The notes: generated from the letters alone by a model not told the origin. Counted from the stretch's first letter, positions 1 through 14,657 are shown. The stretch: 64,000 bases of DNA from Anadara kagoshimensis (GCA_021292105.1 CM037857.1:36185581-36249580); one strand, 5' to 3'. Made by a program: numbers and translations.

Positions 1-3000
1 AGCTTAATATGACAAATTGACGTATATTTAAAATTGTCCTGGTCGCGAAAAGCTTAATAATGACAATTGACGTATAAATTTAAAATTGTCTGTCGCGAAA
101 AGCTTAATAATGACAAATTGACGTATAAATTTAAAATTGTCTGGTCGCGAAAAGCTTAATAATGACAAATTGACGTATAAATTTAAAATTGTCTGGTCGC
201 GAAAGCTTAATAATGACAAATTGACGTATAAATTTAAATTGTCTGGTCGCGAAAGAGCTTAATAATGACAAATTGACGTATAAATTTAAAATTTCTGGTC
301 GCGAAAAGCTTAATAATGACAAATTGACGTATCAATTTAAAATTGTCTGGTCGCGAAAAGCTTAATATGACAAATTGACGTATAAATTTAAATTGTCTGG
401 TCGCGAAAAGCTTAATAATGACAAATTGACGTATAAATTTAAAATTGTCTGGTCGCGAAAAGCTTAATATGACAATTGACGTATAAATTTAAAATTGTCT
501 GGTAGCAAAAAGCTTAATAATGACAAATTGACGTATAAATTTAAAATTGTCTGGTCGCGAAAGCTTAATAATGACAATTGACGCATAAATTTAAATTGTC
601 TGGTCGCGAAAAGCTTAATATGACAAATTGGCGTATAAATTTAAAATTGTCTGTCGCGAAAAGCTTAATAATGACAAATTGACGTATAAATTTAAAATTG
701 TCTGGTCGCGAAAAGCTTAATAATGACAAATTGACGTATAAATTTAAAATTGTCTGGTCGCGAAAAGCTTAATAATGACAAATTGACGTATAATTTAAAT
801 TGTCTGTCGCGAAAGCTTAATAATGACAATTGACGTATAAATTTAAAACTGTCTGGTAGCAAAAGCTTAATAATGACAAATTGACGTATAAATTTAAAAT
901 TGTCTGGTCGCGAAAAGCTTAATAATGACAAATTGACGTATAAATTTAAAATTGTCTGGTCGCGAAAAGCTTAATAATGACAAATTGACGGATAAATTTA
1001 AAATTGTCTGGTCGCGAAAAGCTTAATAATGACAAATTGACGTATAAATTTAAAATTGTCTGGTCGCGAAAAGCTTAATAATGACAATTGACGTATGAAA
1101 TTTAAAATTGTCTGGTCGCGAAAAGCTTAATAATGACAAATTGACGTATAATTTAAAATTGTCCTGGTCGCGAAAAGCTTAATAATGACAAATTGACGTA
1201 TAATTTAAAATTGTCTGGTCGCGAAAAGCTTAATAATGACAATTGACGTATAAATTTATAATTGTCTGGTCGCGAAAAGCTTAATAATGACAAATTGACG
1301 TATAAATTTATAATTGTCTGGTCGCGAAAAGCTTAATAATGACAAATTGACGTATAAATATAAAATGTCTGGTCGCGAAAAGCTTAATAATGACAAATTG
1401 ACGTATAAATTTATAATTGTCTGGTCGCGAAAAGCTTAATAATGACAATTGACGTATAAATTTAAAATTGTCTGGTCGCGAAAAGCTTAATAATGACAAA
1501 TTGACGTATAAATTTAAAATTGTCTGGTCGCGAAAAGCTTAATAATGACAAATTGACGTATAAATTTAAAATTGTCTGGTCGCGAAAAGCTTAATAATGA
1601 CAAATTGACGTATAAATTTAAAATTGTCTGGTCGCGAAAAGCTTAATAATGACAAATTGACGTATAAATTTAAATTGTCTGGTCGCGAAAAGCTTTAATA
1701 ATGACAAATTGACGTATAAATTTAAAATTGTCTGGTCGCGAAAAGCTTAATAATGACAAATTGACGTATAAATTTAAAATTGTCTGGTCGCGAAAAGCTT
1801 AATAATGACAAATTGACGTATAAATTTAAATTGTCTGGTCGCGAAAAGCTTAATAATGACAAATTGACGTATAAATTTAAAATTGTCTGGTCGCGAAAAG
1901 CTTAATAATGACAAATTGACGTATAAATTTAAAATTGTCTGGTCGCGAAAAGCTTAATAATGACAAATTGACGTATAAATTTAAAATTGTCTGGTCGCGA
2001 AAAGCTTAATAATGACAAATTGACGTATAAATTTAAAATTGTCTGGTCGCGAAAAGCTTAATAATGACAAATTGACGTATAAATTTTAAAATTGTCTGGT
2101 CGCGAAAAGCTTAATAATGACAAATTGACGTATAAATTTAAAATTGTCTGGTCGCGAAAAGCTTAATAATGACAAATTGACGTATAAATTTAAAATTGTC
2201 TGGTCGGAAAAGCTTAATAATGACAAATTGACGTATAAATTTAAAATTGTCTGTAGCAAAAAGCTTAATAATGACAAATTGACGTAAATTTAAAATTGTC
2301 TGGTCGCGAAAAGCTTAATAATGACAAATTGACGCATAAATTTAAAATTGTCTGGTCGCGAAAAGCTTAATAATGACAAATTGGCGTATAAATTTAAAAT
2401 TGTCTGGTCGCGAAAAGCTTAATAATGACAAATTGACGTATAAATTTAAAATTGTCTGGTCGCGAAAAGCTTAATAATGACAAATTGACGTATAAATTTA
2501 AAATTGTCTGGTCGCGAAAAGCTTAATAATGACAAATTGACGTATAAATTTAAAATTGTCTGGTCGCGAAAAGCTTAATAATGACAAATTGACGTATAAA
2601 TTTAAAACTGTCTGGTAGCAAAAAGCTTAATAATGACAAATTGACGTATAAATTTAAAATTGTCTGGTCGCGAAAAGCTTAATAATGACAAATTGACGTA
2701 TAAATTTAAAATTGTCTGGTCGCGAAAAGCTTAATAATGACAAATTGACGTATAAATTTAAAATTGTCTGGTCGCGAAAAGCTTAATAATGACAAATTGA
2801 CGTATAAATTTAAAATTGTCTGGTCGCGAAAAGCTTAATAATGACAAATTGACGTATAAATTTAAAATTGTCTGGTCGCGAAAAGCTTAATAATGACAAA
2901 TTGACGTATAAATTTAAAATTGTCTGGTCGCGAAAAGCTTAATAATGACAAATTGACGTATAAATTTAAAATTGTCTGGTCGCGAAAAGCTTAATAATGA

Positions 3001-6000
3001 CAAATTGACGTATAAATTTATAATTTGTCTGGTCGCGAAAAGCTTAATAATGACAAATTGACGTATAAATTTATAATTGTCTGGTCGCGAAAAGCTTAAT
3101 AATGACAAATTGACGTATAAATATAAAATTGTCTGGTCGCGAAAAGCTTAATAATGACAAATTGACGTATAAATTTATAATTGTCTGGTCGCGAAAAGCT
3201 TAATAATGACAAATTGACGTATAAATTTAAAATTGTCTGGTCGCGAAAAGCTTAATAATGACAAATTGACGTATAAATTTAAAATTGTCTGGTCGCGAAA
3301 AGCTTAATAATGACAAATTGACGTATAAATTTAAAATTGTCTGGTCGCGAAAAGCTTAATAATGACAAATTGACGTATAAATTTAAAATTGTCTGGTCGC
3401 AAAAAGCTTAATAATGACAAATTGACGTATAAATATAAAATTGTCTGGTCGCGAAAAGCTTAATAATGACAAATTGACGTATAAATTTAAAATTGTCTGG
3501 TCGCGAAAAGCTTAATAATGACAAATTGACGTATAAATATAAATTGTCTGGTCGCGAAAAGCTTAATAATGACAAATTGACGTATAAATATAAAATTGTC
3601 TGGTCGCGAAAAGCTTAATAATGACAAATTGACGTATAAATATAAAATTGTCTGGTCGCGAAAAGCTTAATAATGACAAATTGACGTATAAATATAAAAT
3701 TGTCTGGTCGCGAAAAGCTTAATAATGACAAATTGACGTATAAATATAAAATTGTCTGGTCGCGAAAAGCTTAATAATGACAAATTGACGTATAAATATA
3801 AAATTGTCTGGTCGCGAAAAGCTTAATAATGACAAATTGACGTATACATATAAAATTGTCTGGTCGCGAAAAGCTTAATAATGACAAATTGACGTATAAT
3901 ATAAAATTGTCTGGTCGCGAAAAGCTTAATAATGACAAATTGACGTATAAATATAAAATTGTCTGGTCGCGAAAAGCTTAATAATGACAAATTGACGTAT
4001 AAATTTATAATTGTCTGGTCGCGAAAAGCTTAATAATGACAAATTGACGTATAAATTTAAAATTGTCTGGTCGCGAAAAGCTTAATAATGACAAATTGAC
4101 GTATAAATTTAAAATTGTCTGGTCGCGAAAAGCTTAATAATGACAAATTGACGTATAAATTTAAAATTGTCTGGTCGCAAAAAGCTTAATAATGACAAAT
4201 TGACGTATAAATTTAAAATTGTCTGGTCGCAAAAAGCTTAATAATGACAAATTGACGTATAAATATAAAATTGTCTGGTCGCGAAAAGCTTAATAATGAC
4301 AAATTGACGTATAAATATAAAATTGTCTGGTCGCGAAAAGCTTAATAATGACAAATTGACGTATAAATATAAAATTGTCTGGTCGCGAAAAGCTTAATAA
4401 TGACAAATTGACCTATAAATATAAAATTGTCTGGTCGCAAAAAGCTTAATAATGACAAATTGACGTATAAATATAAAATTGTCTGGTCGCGAAAAGCTTA
4501 ATAATGACAAATTGACGTATAAATATAAAATTGTCTGGTCGCGAAAAGCTTAATAATGACAAATTGACGTATAAATATAAAATTGTCTGGTCGCGAAAAG
4601 CTTAATAATGACAAATTGACGTTAAATATAAAATTGTCTGGTCGCGAAAAGCTTAATAATGACAAATTGACGTATAAATATAAAATTGTCTGGTCGCGAA
4701 AAGCTTAATAATGACAAATTGACGTATAAATATAAAATTGTCTGGTCGCGAAAAGCTTAATAATGACAAATTGACGTATAAATATAAAATTGTCTGGTCG
4801 CGAAAAGCTTAATAATGACAAATTGACGTATAAATATAAAATTGTCTGGTCGCGAAAAGCTTAATAATGACAAATTGACGTATAAATATAAAATTGTCTG
4901 GTCGCGAAAAGCTTAATAATGACAAATTGACGTATAATATAAAATTGTCTGGTCGCGAAAAGCTTAATAATGACAAATTGACGTATAAATATAAAATTGT
5001 CTGGTCGCAAAAAGCTTAATAATGACAAATTGACGTATACATATAAAATTGTCTGGTCGCGAAAAGCTTAATAATGACAAATTGACGTATAAATATAAAA
5101 TTGTCTGGTCGCGAAAAGCTTAATAATGACAAATTGACGTATAAATATAAAATTGCCTGGTCGCGAAAAGCTTAATAATGACAAATTGACGTATAAATAT
5201 AAAATTGTCTGGTCGCGAAAAGCTTAATAATGACAAATTGACGTATAAATTTAAAATTGTCTGGTCGCGAAAAGCTTAATAATGACAAATTGACGTATAA
5301 ATTTAAAATTGTCTGGTCGCGAAAAGCTTAATAATGACAAATTGACGTATAAATATAAATTGTCTGGTCGCAAAAAGCTTAATAATCACAAATTGACGTA
5401 TAAATATAAAATTGTCTGGTCGCGAAAAGCTTAATAATGACAAATTGACGTATACATGTAAATTTAAAATTCTCTGGTCGCAAAAAGCTTAATAATGACA
5501 AATTGACGTATAAATATAAAATTGTCTGGTCGCGAAAAGCTTAATAATGACAAATTGACGTATAAATATAAAATTGTCTGGTAGCAAAAAGCTTAATAAT
5601 GACAAATTGACGTATAAATATAAAATTGTCTGGTCGCGAAAAGCTTAATAATGACAAATTGACGTATAAATATAAAATTCTCTGGTCGCGAAAAGCTTAA
5701 TAATGACAAATTGACGTATAAATATAAAATTGTCTGGTCGCGAAAAGCTTAATAATGACAAATTGACGTATAAATTTAAAATTGTCTGGTCGCGAAAAGC
5801 TTAATAATGACAAATTGACGTATAAATATAAAATTGTCTGGTCGCGAAAAGCTTAATAATGACAAATTGACGTATAAATTTAAAATTGTCTGGTCGCGAA
5901 AAGCTTAAAAATGACAAATTGACGTATAAATTTAAAATTGTCTGGTCGCGAAAAGCTTAATAATGACAAATTGACGTATAAATTTAAAATTGTCTGGTCG

Positions 6001-9000
6001 CGAAAAGCTTAATAATGACAAATTGACGTATAAATTTAAAATTGTCTGGTCGCGAAAAGCTTAATAATGACAAATTGACGTATAAATTTAAAATTGTCTG
6101 GTCGCGAAAAGCTTAATAATGACAAATTGACGTATAAATTTAAAATTGTCTGGTCGCGAAAAGCTTAATAATGACAAATTGACGTATAAATTTAAAATTG
6201 TCTGGTCGCGAAAAGCTTAATAATGACAAATTGACGTATAAATTTAAAATTGTCTGGTAGCAAAAAGCTTAATAATGACAAATTGACGTATAAATTTAAA
6301 ATTGTCTGGTCGCGAAAAGCTTAATAATGACAAATTGACGTATAAATTTAAAATTGTCTGGTCGCGAAAAGCTTAATAATGACAAATTGACGTATAAATT
6401 TAAAATTGTCTGGTAGCAAAAAGCTTAATAATGACAAATTGACGTATAAATTTAAAATTGTCTGGTCGCGAAAAGCTTAATAATGACAAATTGACGTATA
6501 AATTTAAAATTGTCTGGTCGCGAAAAGCTTAATAATGACAAATTGACGTATAAATTTAAAATTGTCTGGTCGCGAAAAGCTTAATAATGACAAATTGACG
6601 TATAAATTTATAATTGTCTGGTCGCGAAAAGCTTAATAATGACAAATTGACGTATAATTTAAAATTGTCTGGTCGCGAAAAGCTTAATAATGACAAATTG
6701 ACGTATAAATTTAAAATTGTCTGGTCGCGAAAGCTTAATAATGACAAATTGACGTATAAATTTAAAATTGTCTGGTCGCGAAAAGCTTAATAATGACAAA
6801 TTGACGTATAAATTTAAAATTGTCTGGTCGCGAAAAGCTTAATAATGACAAATTGACGTATAAATTTAAAATTGTCTGGTCGCGAAAAGCTTAATAATGA
6901 CAAATTGACGTATAAATTTAAAATTGTCTGGTCGCGAAAAGCTTAATAATGACAAATTGACGTATAAATTTAAAATTGTCTGGTCGCGAAAAGCTTAATA
7001 ATGACAAATTGACGTATAAATTTAAAATTGTCTGGTCGCGAAAAGCTTAATAATGACAAATTGACGTATAAATTTAAAATTGTCTGGTCGCGAAAAGCTT
7101 AATAATGACAAATTGACGTATAAATTTAAAATTGTCTGGTCGCGAAAAGCTTAATAATGACAAATTGACGTATAAATTTAAAATTGTCTGGTCGCGAAAA
7201 GCTTAATAATGACAAATTGACGTATAAATTTAAAATTGTCTGGTCGCGAAAAGCTTAATAATGACAAATTGACGTATAAATTTAAAATTGTCTGGTCGCG
7301 AAAAGCTTAATAATGACAAATTGACGTATAAATTTAAAATTGTCTGGTCGCGAAAAGCTTAATAATGACAAATTGACGTATAAATTTAAAATTGTCTGGT
7401 CGCGAAAAGCTTAATAATGACAAATTGACGTATAAATTTAAAATTGTCTGGTCGCGAAAAGCTTAATAATGACAAATTGACGTATAAATTTAAAATTGTC
7501 TGGTCGCGAAAAGCTTAATAATGACAATTGACGTATAAATTTAAAATTGTCTGGTCGCGAAAAGCTTAATAATGACAAATTGACGTATAAATTTGAAATT
7601 GTCTGGTCGCGAAAAGCTTAATAATGACAAATTGACGTATAAATTTAAAATTGTCTGGTCGCGAAAAGCTTAATAATGACAAATTGACGTATAAATTTAA
7701 AATTGTCTGGTCGCGAAAAGCTTAATAATGACAAATTGACGTATAAATTTAAAATTGTCTGGTCGCGAAAAGCTTAATAATGACAAATTGACGTATAAAT
7801 TTAAAATTGTCTGGTCGCGAAAAGCTTAATAATGACAAATTGACGTATAAATTTAAAATTGTCTGGTCGCGAAAAGCTTAATAATGACAAATTGACGTAT
7901 AAATTTAAAATTGTCTGGTCGCGAAAAGCTTAATAATGACAAATTGACGTATAAATTTAAAATTGTCTGGTCGCGAAAAGCTTAATAATGACAAATTGAC
8001 GTATAAATTTAAAATTGTCTGGTCGCGAAAAGCTTAATAATGACAAATTGGCGTATAAATTTAAAATTGTCTGGTTGCGAAAAGCTTAATAATGACAAAT
8101 TGACGTATAAATTTAAAATTGTCTGGTCGCGAAAAGCTTAATAATGACAAATTGACGTATAAATTTAAAATTGTCTGGTCGCGAAAGCTTAATAATGACA
8201 AATTGACGTATAAATTTAAAATTGTCTGGTCGCGAAAAGCTTAATAATGACAAATTGACGTATAAATTTAAAATTGTCTGGTCGCGAAAAGCTTAATAAT
8301 GACAAATTGACGTATAAATTTAAAATTGTCTGGTCGCGAAAAGCTTAATAATGACAAATTGACGTATAAATTTAAAATTGTCTGGTCGCGAAAAGCTTAA
8401 TAATGACAAATTGACGTATAAATTTAAAATTGTCTGGTCGCGAAAAGCTTAATAATGACAAATTGACGTATAAATTTAAAATTGTCTGGTCGCGAAAAGC
8501 TTAATAATGACAAATTGACGTATAAATTTAAAATTGTCTGGTCGCGAAAAGCTTAATAATGACAAATTGACGTATAAATTTAAAATTGTCTGGTCGCGAA
8601 AAGCTTAATAATGACAAATTGACGTATAAATTTAAAATTGTCTGGTCGCGAAAAGCTTAATAATGACAAATTGACGTATAAATTTAAAATTGTCTGGTCG
8701 CGAAAAGCTTAATAATGACAAATTGACGTATAAATTTAAAATTGTCTGGTCGCGAAAAGCTTAATAATGACAAATTGACGTATAAATTTAAAATTGTCTG
8801 GTCGCGAAAAGCTTAATAATGACAAATTGACGTATAAATTTAAAATTGTCTGGTCGCGAAAAGCTTAATAATGACAAATTGACGCATAAATTTAAAATTG
8901 TCTGGTCGCGAAAAGCTTAATAATGACAAATTGACGTATAAATTTAAAATTGTCTGGTAGCAAAAAGCTTAATAATGACAAATTGACGTATAAATTTAAA

Positions 9001-9190
9001 ATTGTCTGGTCGCGAAAAGCTTAATAATGACAAATTGACGCATAAATTTAAAATTGTCTGGTCGCGAAAAGCTTAATAATGACAAATTGACGTATAAATT
9101 TAAAATTGTCTGGTCGCGAAAAGCTTAATAATGACAAATTGGCGTATAAATTTAAAATTGTCTGGTCGTGAAAAGCTTAATAATGACAAA
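1..9190. repeat. 52-bp satellite array (HindIII/NruI type)
   Basis: A head-to-tail tandem array with a 52-bp period, about 175 copies, truncated by the left window edge. Each unit holds a HindIII site (AAGCTT), then TAATAATGACAAATTGACGT, an AT-rich block and GGTCGCGA with an NruI site (TCGCGA). Copies in the first ~1.4 kb carry many 1-2 bp indels. Copies from about 3.1 to 5.9 kb often have ATATAAAAT where the rest have ATTTAAAAT. A scattered variant replaces GGTCGCG with GGTAGCA. From 5.9 kb to the right end the units are nearly identical. The array stops abruptly at 9190. Since 52 is not a multiple of 3, any reading frame lasts only about three units, which explains the short open frames here; nothing is coding. 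Confidence 0.98.
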
Positions 9191-9266
9191 TTATTTGTCA
9201 CAACATGTTTGTGTAATTCTCAAAAGTATTCAAAGTTTGTGACCATCAAGCAATGTGCTGATATTG

Positions 9267-9300
9267 CCCCCCCCCCCCCCTGATAATAACAATTATCAAT

Positions 9301-9338
<38 letters not shown>
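9267..9338. repeat. Poly-C run and CA microsatellite
   Basis: Fourteen consecutive C (9267-9280), a short spacer, then about 17 CA dinucleotides (9304-9338). Confidence 0.95.
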
Positions 9339-9340
<2 letters not shown>

Positions 9341-9724
9341 AATGATCTGGCCATGACACTACTGAACCATGTACTTCATTTTCATGGAATTTCTCTGAAA
9401 TATAAAATAAAATGAGGATTATTTCACCGGGGCAAATTCGCACCCATTAAATCTCCTACTAAGTTTTCAAAATTTTGACTTTTGATTTTTGGATTGGGAT
9501 TTGAACATGGACTGGTGCCTTAAAGGGAGAAAAGAAAAATGGAGTTAAATTATGACCCGGTATATCGGCGTAGCAGACAATTCACGGGTAGTGGGTGGAG
9601 AAAACCGGAGTGTTCGGAGAAAACCGACATTTGGCAAGTGAACTGACAAGTTTTCTAACCCCTTCAATGTTCATAAAATCAATGGGCTCAAACGCAGTCA
9701 TGTGATTTGTGTACTTTTCGTCTA

Positions 9725-9732
9725 TGACGTCA
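9725..9732. promoter_or_regulatory. Perfect CRE octamer TGACGTCA upstream of sAC
   Basis: A palindromic TGACGTCA lies 79 bp upstream of the proposed start codon of the adenylyl cyclase. This is the consensus binding site of CREB/ATF factors (established knowledge). Use here is inferred. Confidence 0.5.
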
Positions 9733-9803
9733 TGAGTGTGATTGCCAGATGACAAATTGCCGAAAACGTCATATAGCAACATGGACGTTTGAAGAATGCA
9801 AAC

Positions 9804-9822
9804 ATGGCTAAAAGAAAGTCAG
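9804..9822 (+). CDS. ADCY10: sAC exon 1 (start codon)
   Basis: Encodes MAKRKS plus one base of a Gly codon, then donor GTAATA. The phase joins exactly with exon 2. The very short first coding exon makes this start likely but not certain. Confidence 0.7.
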
Positions 9823-11539
9823 GTAATACTGCGATGTCTTCTTTATTGTTAAATATCGCCATTAAGAGATGACAATATCCTTTTCATAATTAACATTCAT
9901 TTTTGAAATGTTTTCTTGTTTGCGAGTCTGTGCTTTTTGTTATTTTGCATCATTAAGTTTTGGAAAGGCTGATTTTAGCACGATACTACATGAAAGTTTA
10001 GAACCGGGTGCATTTTTGTTTTAAAAATCCGGCCATGATCATATTCATGGTATTCCGGGTTTTTTTGCCCGATCATGAACACGAGCACAAAAAACTAACA
10101 TAATCAGGAAAATGTTCATTTCTGATCAAAGAATGTAGCAAATCATATGTACATGAAAAGTTCAGTGTCCAGAAACTTGAGACGAACCCTTATTTGCAAG
10201 TACTAAAGTAGGCGCAGTTTAAGCGATAATTATTGTAAAAAAATCAAAGAATTCCTGAAAATTACAAGTAATTTAATTGTGTATTACATTTTCGTAGTAA
10301 TTTTCAATTATTTGTTTTATTACCTTTAAAAAATGGTATAGCCTACTAGAAGGCAAATGTTTGCTAAAAATATTGTTTTCAATCAAATGTGTATGTAACA
10401 GTGAAAAAATGGTTTGTAAAGAAATATTGAACAACCGGATCATGGGCATTACCTCTCGAGAACAGGACGAAATTACTTTACTTTGTGTCCTGAGTATTTC
10501 TTTAGTATTTCAAATGCTACCCCGGTGTATGTGTTTAGATGTGGGGTCGCCTGCCTGAACACCAGGTCCCGGTTTTCCTTCACACACTGATGATCCATGC
10601 ACACATCTGGACCAACGAACTTCTTAGATTGATGCATGTTGTAATAACTTGTTTTAAATCGTTGTACAATTAATAAAATCATTTATAATGTTAGTAGTGA
10701 AAAGGTTTCGCTTTTTCTAATGAAAAATTATCCATGTAGCAAATATCAATCACCCCGTGCCTACGGGAAAACTTTAACCAATATTGGTTCACGAATGAAT
10801 TAAAATTTTATAAATCTTAAAATGGTCGATTTTTACAAAGATTATTAGTATTTAAAAGGTCTCTGTTTCATTTTGAAAAATTACCCTCAGAAGCAACTGC
10901 TTCTAAAATCTTCCATAATAACAAAGTCATATTGAACCTTCCACCTAACAGTTACAGATGAACAAATCTGATCCTCATATTTATCACCATTTACCTTCTT
11001 TTTTCACTAGGAGGTATTTTGGCCCTTATTCGTCAAGCTCAGGGTTTAAACCCTAACCCAGAGGAAGAATCGGCTCTGAAGAAGCTGACTTCACACGTAC
11101 CGGGGATTGTAACTTTCGCTGATCACAACAAAGCGTTACCATGGAGTTGCAGATACAGTACAGTGCTTATGTTTGCAGACATATCTGGTAATTATAATAT
11201 TAAAAATAATCATTTTGTACAAACTACATACATTTCGGCATTCTGCAAGACTTGTAGTACATGTCTGTTTTTGAGTTATGAGATCCAGGAAAAACTTCTC
11301 ATTCTAGACCTGTCATTTATATAAATTCTTGGTGGAAATGTGAAGGCCTCTTCGATAATATTTCAATTAGAAAGCTTGCAAATAATTAAGATTTTATAAT
11401 TGTGTACATTCATTTTTCATCACGATGACATGCTTTTTTATTTTTCATTTTTCTTTTTGAAAAAGTCTACTATCCATTGTATGCAAGACTTTTTTTTTCA
11501 AAATAGCCCCTCAGTATGCTTTCATGGTAGCACAGAACT

Positions 11540-11591
<52 letters not shown>

Positions 11592-12144
11592 TTATAATTA
11601 ATGAAAAAATGTGTATCTAATTACTATTATCTCTCAGAAGTATGTTATCTTTATAGCATTTCACTACAATAAAACACGTAGGTCTTAAAATTTTCCCTTA
11701 CCACTTGGTTAGACTAACGAACAACTAGTCACTAGAGTATCTTAAATATGAGGTGCGCCAAGCGAAAACCGTGCTTATCGTCTATGACGTAATAATAAGA
11801 AAAATGTCAAAAGATCCCGCATTTTCCATGCCGTAATTTAAGACACGGTGCGCACTAAAATGATAACGTTGTTCACGTTTGCAGATTCTTTACGGTCTAA
11901 AGTCTAAGTTTGTTTCTAATGAAAGCAATAGCCAATCTAGCAAAATTAATAGTTGAAATATTTACAGAATTTGAATAATCGGATATTAAACCAAAATAGA
12001 CAATTCCCATGTAGATCTACGTATAATACATAGCCGACACGACTCTATGTTTATGCATTTAAATGTTATAACAATACCAATAACTAACATATTCGGGATT
12101 TCCAAATGAACAGCTCTGCATTAGACTATGTGAGAATTCATGAA

Positions 12145-12199
<55 letters not shown>

Positions 12200-14626
12200 A
12201 ATTGAAATACTATTGAATGTAAAGTAAAACCGGATCAAGATGAAAAAGTCGACTACAAATACCGGTATAGGGTTAATATTTCATTTATTCCAAAAGAATT
12301 TCTGTCTATCGTTACTTAGTTTTTTTATTTAATTTCTATTTATTTCATTTTTTGGTTTTGATGATTTTATATATTTAAACGAAAGTAAAACACAATAGAC
12401 ACAGATCTAGAGAAGATGCGCCTATTACCAAAAACCTAAGCCACTGTTCATACTATTTGGAATTCTGAGCAGTTTTAGGTTGAAGAGAGACAACCCCTGG
12501 CAAAAGGTGTTTCCTAACAAGAATTCTTAGTGCCGAACTAATGCAGTGTATTTAAAGTGTAAGAAAATGTGTAACTATCTCTTATTTATCTTGTTTTGAA
12601 TAAGAAACATGTTCGGAATTAAATGCACCCTCTCTATAAAATAGGTGATTATTCACCAGAAGGGGGTTTTACCGGAATAATTGTGAAATTCCGAAATAGT
12701 TAAACACTAACTTTCTGTAATTTTTGGGAAAATTCGAAATATTTAGATCAAATCTGGAATTTTTAGACCAAATCTGAAATAATCAGACAAAATCCGGAAT
12801 AATTGGTCAAAATCCGGAATAATTAGAATATTTTTCGGTAAATTTAACGGATTCTAAAAATTCCGGTAAGTGTCTGATTAATCCGGTAACTTGACTGATT
12901 ATTCCGGCAAATGTCCAATTATTACGTATACGGTAAAACAAATTACAAAATTATTTGTTAGAAAATTTCCCGTAATAATTGGATATTTGCCGGAAAAATT
13001 AGACATAAATTTGGATAAATTCTTCGCGGCTCAGAATAGTATGGATTCAGACAGGTTGGGGAGTGTCATACACCCTTCTTAAAACTATGTAACTACAGTC
13101 AAACCTGTCTTTAAAGACCACCATAGGGAAACAGTAAAAGTGGCCTTAATGGGCAGGTGGCCTCTATATACAGGTTTGAATAATACAAAAAGAACAATTG
13201 GGATACAGTTCTCCTGGCCTTTATAAGCAGATTGCCCTTATATAGAGGTGGCATTTAAGGCAGGTTGGACTGTACTAATATTCCTGTAATTGAGAACCTG
13301 TGGCGCCGTTATGTGCTCCTGCGTTTAGTTACAAAGCGAGACATAATTATGTTATTGTTGAAAAAACATATCACCTCTACATAGTAATTCCAAACAAAAA
13401 TATTTAAGAAGCTTCAAATTTATTCAGGAGCATTGGCAATATTTTTGGCATCTGTATCTATCAAAGTACTCATAATGACATAGAACAGGTATATTCATGT
13501 ATAATTTTCCTAATTTCATCTTTTTAAATAAAAGCTTTAAAAATTAAAATAAGTTTAAAACAGACACAAATGTGACTTATTAAGAAACCGCAACTACTTT
13601 TTGGCCATGACAAGCCCTTGACTTTAAACTAACAATAAACATAATAACATCTTATGCATAACTTTTTTGCACAATTTGAACTAAACACAAACTACGAGGG
13701 GAAGTAAAAAGTTCATAGAATAGCGTATTCAGCCAAGCGTAACATTTTCTTTACTTATCTAGACAACACAAGGGTGTTCTGTTAATCAATTTAAACCTGC
13801 TGGAATCTCTATCACTGGGGCTTACTATGCTGATCTAATGAAGCAGCTGAAAGCTGTTATTAAATTAAAAGGAGGGGAAAGTTGAGCTGAGGGGTATAAA
13901 AATGGTCAAGATAGAGTTGAACAGGAATCTATGAGCAACATGAAAGATGCCAGACATATGTATTATTTCGTTCAACAATTGTTCCACAAATGTTCATTAT
14001 GACTTCGGCTGTTCCCAACCCATGACACTTCCACATCATTCCCAATATAACATTTGCCAGACATAGGAAACACTCAACCGTTTGAACCTAGACTGACAAA
14101 TATAACTATCTCGGACCACATGCTCACATAAATACGTTAGGTGTTATTCATTTACAGATGTGCAAGTTCTAAAGTTATTATTACACTCAAAATCAGCTAC
14201 TCACGGCAATTCTTATGGGTATCTCATTTTATTCTTCATGGAAATAAAAAAACTGACAAAGATGAGTGAAATGATGTTTAAGCAAAAATAGGACTATGAA
14301 GGAGAAATTAGCATTTGTTGACCACAGATCAGAATACGAAAATGCAATCATCCTCAGAACAACCGTACATCGAGTACAACAATTTTTCGTTTATAGCCTT
14401 AATCATATTGTTAACAAACTAAAATCGTGATGTTTATTTGAAAAGTAAGCTGAGCATTGTCACAAGTGATCCTGGAAAAGTTATGGAGGGCGCAATTATA
14501 CATGGGACAGTTAGGCAGACCGATATGTATACGCCCTCAAACTAAGTACGTGTATGGGGTAGAATAAAATTGATTAAATGTGCAATGGCTAAATTTCGTT
14601 TTGTGATACAAGTGCTGTGTCCAAAG

Positions 14627-14657
<31 letters not shown>

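Larger units (their letters stand above)
9191..9803 (+). promoter_or_regulatory. Presumed 5' flank of the soluble adenylyl cyclase gene
   Basis: This non-repetitive stretch between the satellite and the cyclase start codon contains a 14-base poly-C run (9267-9280), a CA microsatellite (9304-9338) and a perfect CRE octamer at 9725-9732. No clear TATA box is placed and no transcription start can be assigned. Its role as promoter is inferred from position only. Confidence 0.45.

Noticed and set aside
28-6747. Short minus-strand open frames of 63-79 codons within the first 7 kb
   Set aside because: They are translations of about three satellite units each; the 52-bp period shifts frame every unit and no initiation or conservation supports coding.
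1-9190. CRISPR-like array
   Set aside because: Pure tandem repeat with no unique spacers, in a eukaryotic context.
9582-9782. Minus-strand frame divergent from the sAC start, suggesting a bidirectional promoter
   Set aside because: No domain, no following exon identified; insufficient evidence.
10473-10682. Minus-strand 69-codon frame in intron 1
   Set aside because: Locally protein-like but isolated, no splice or homology support.
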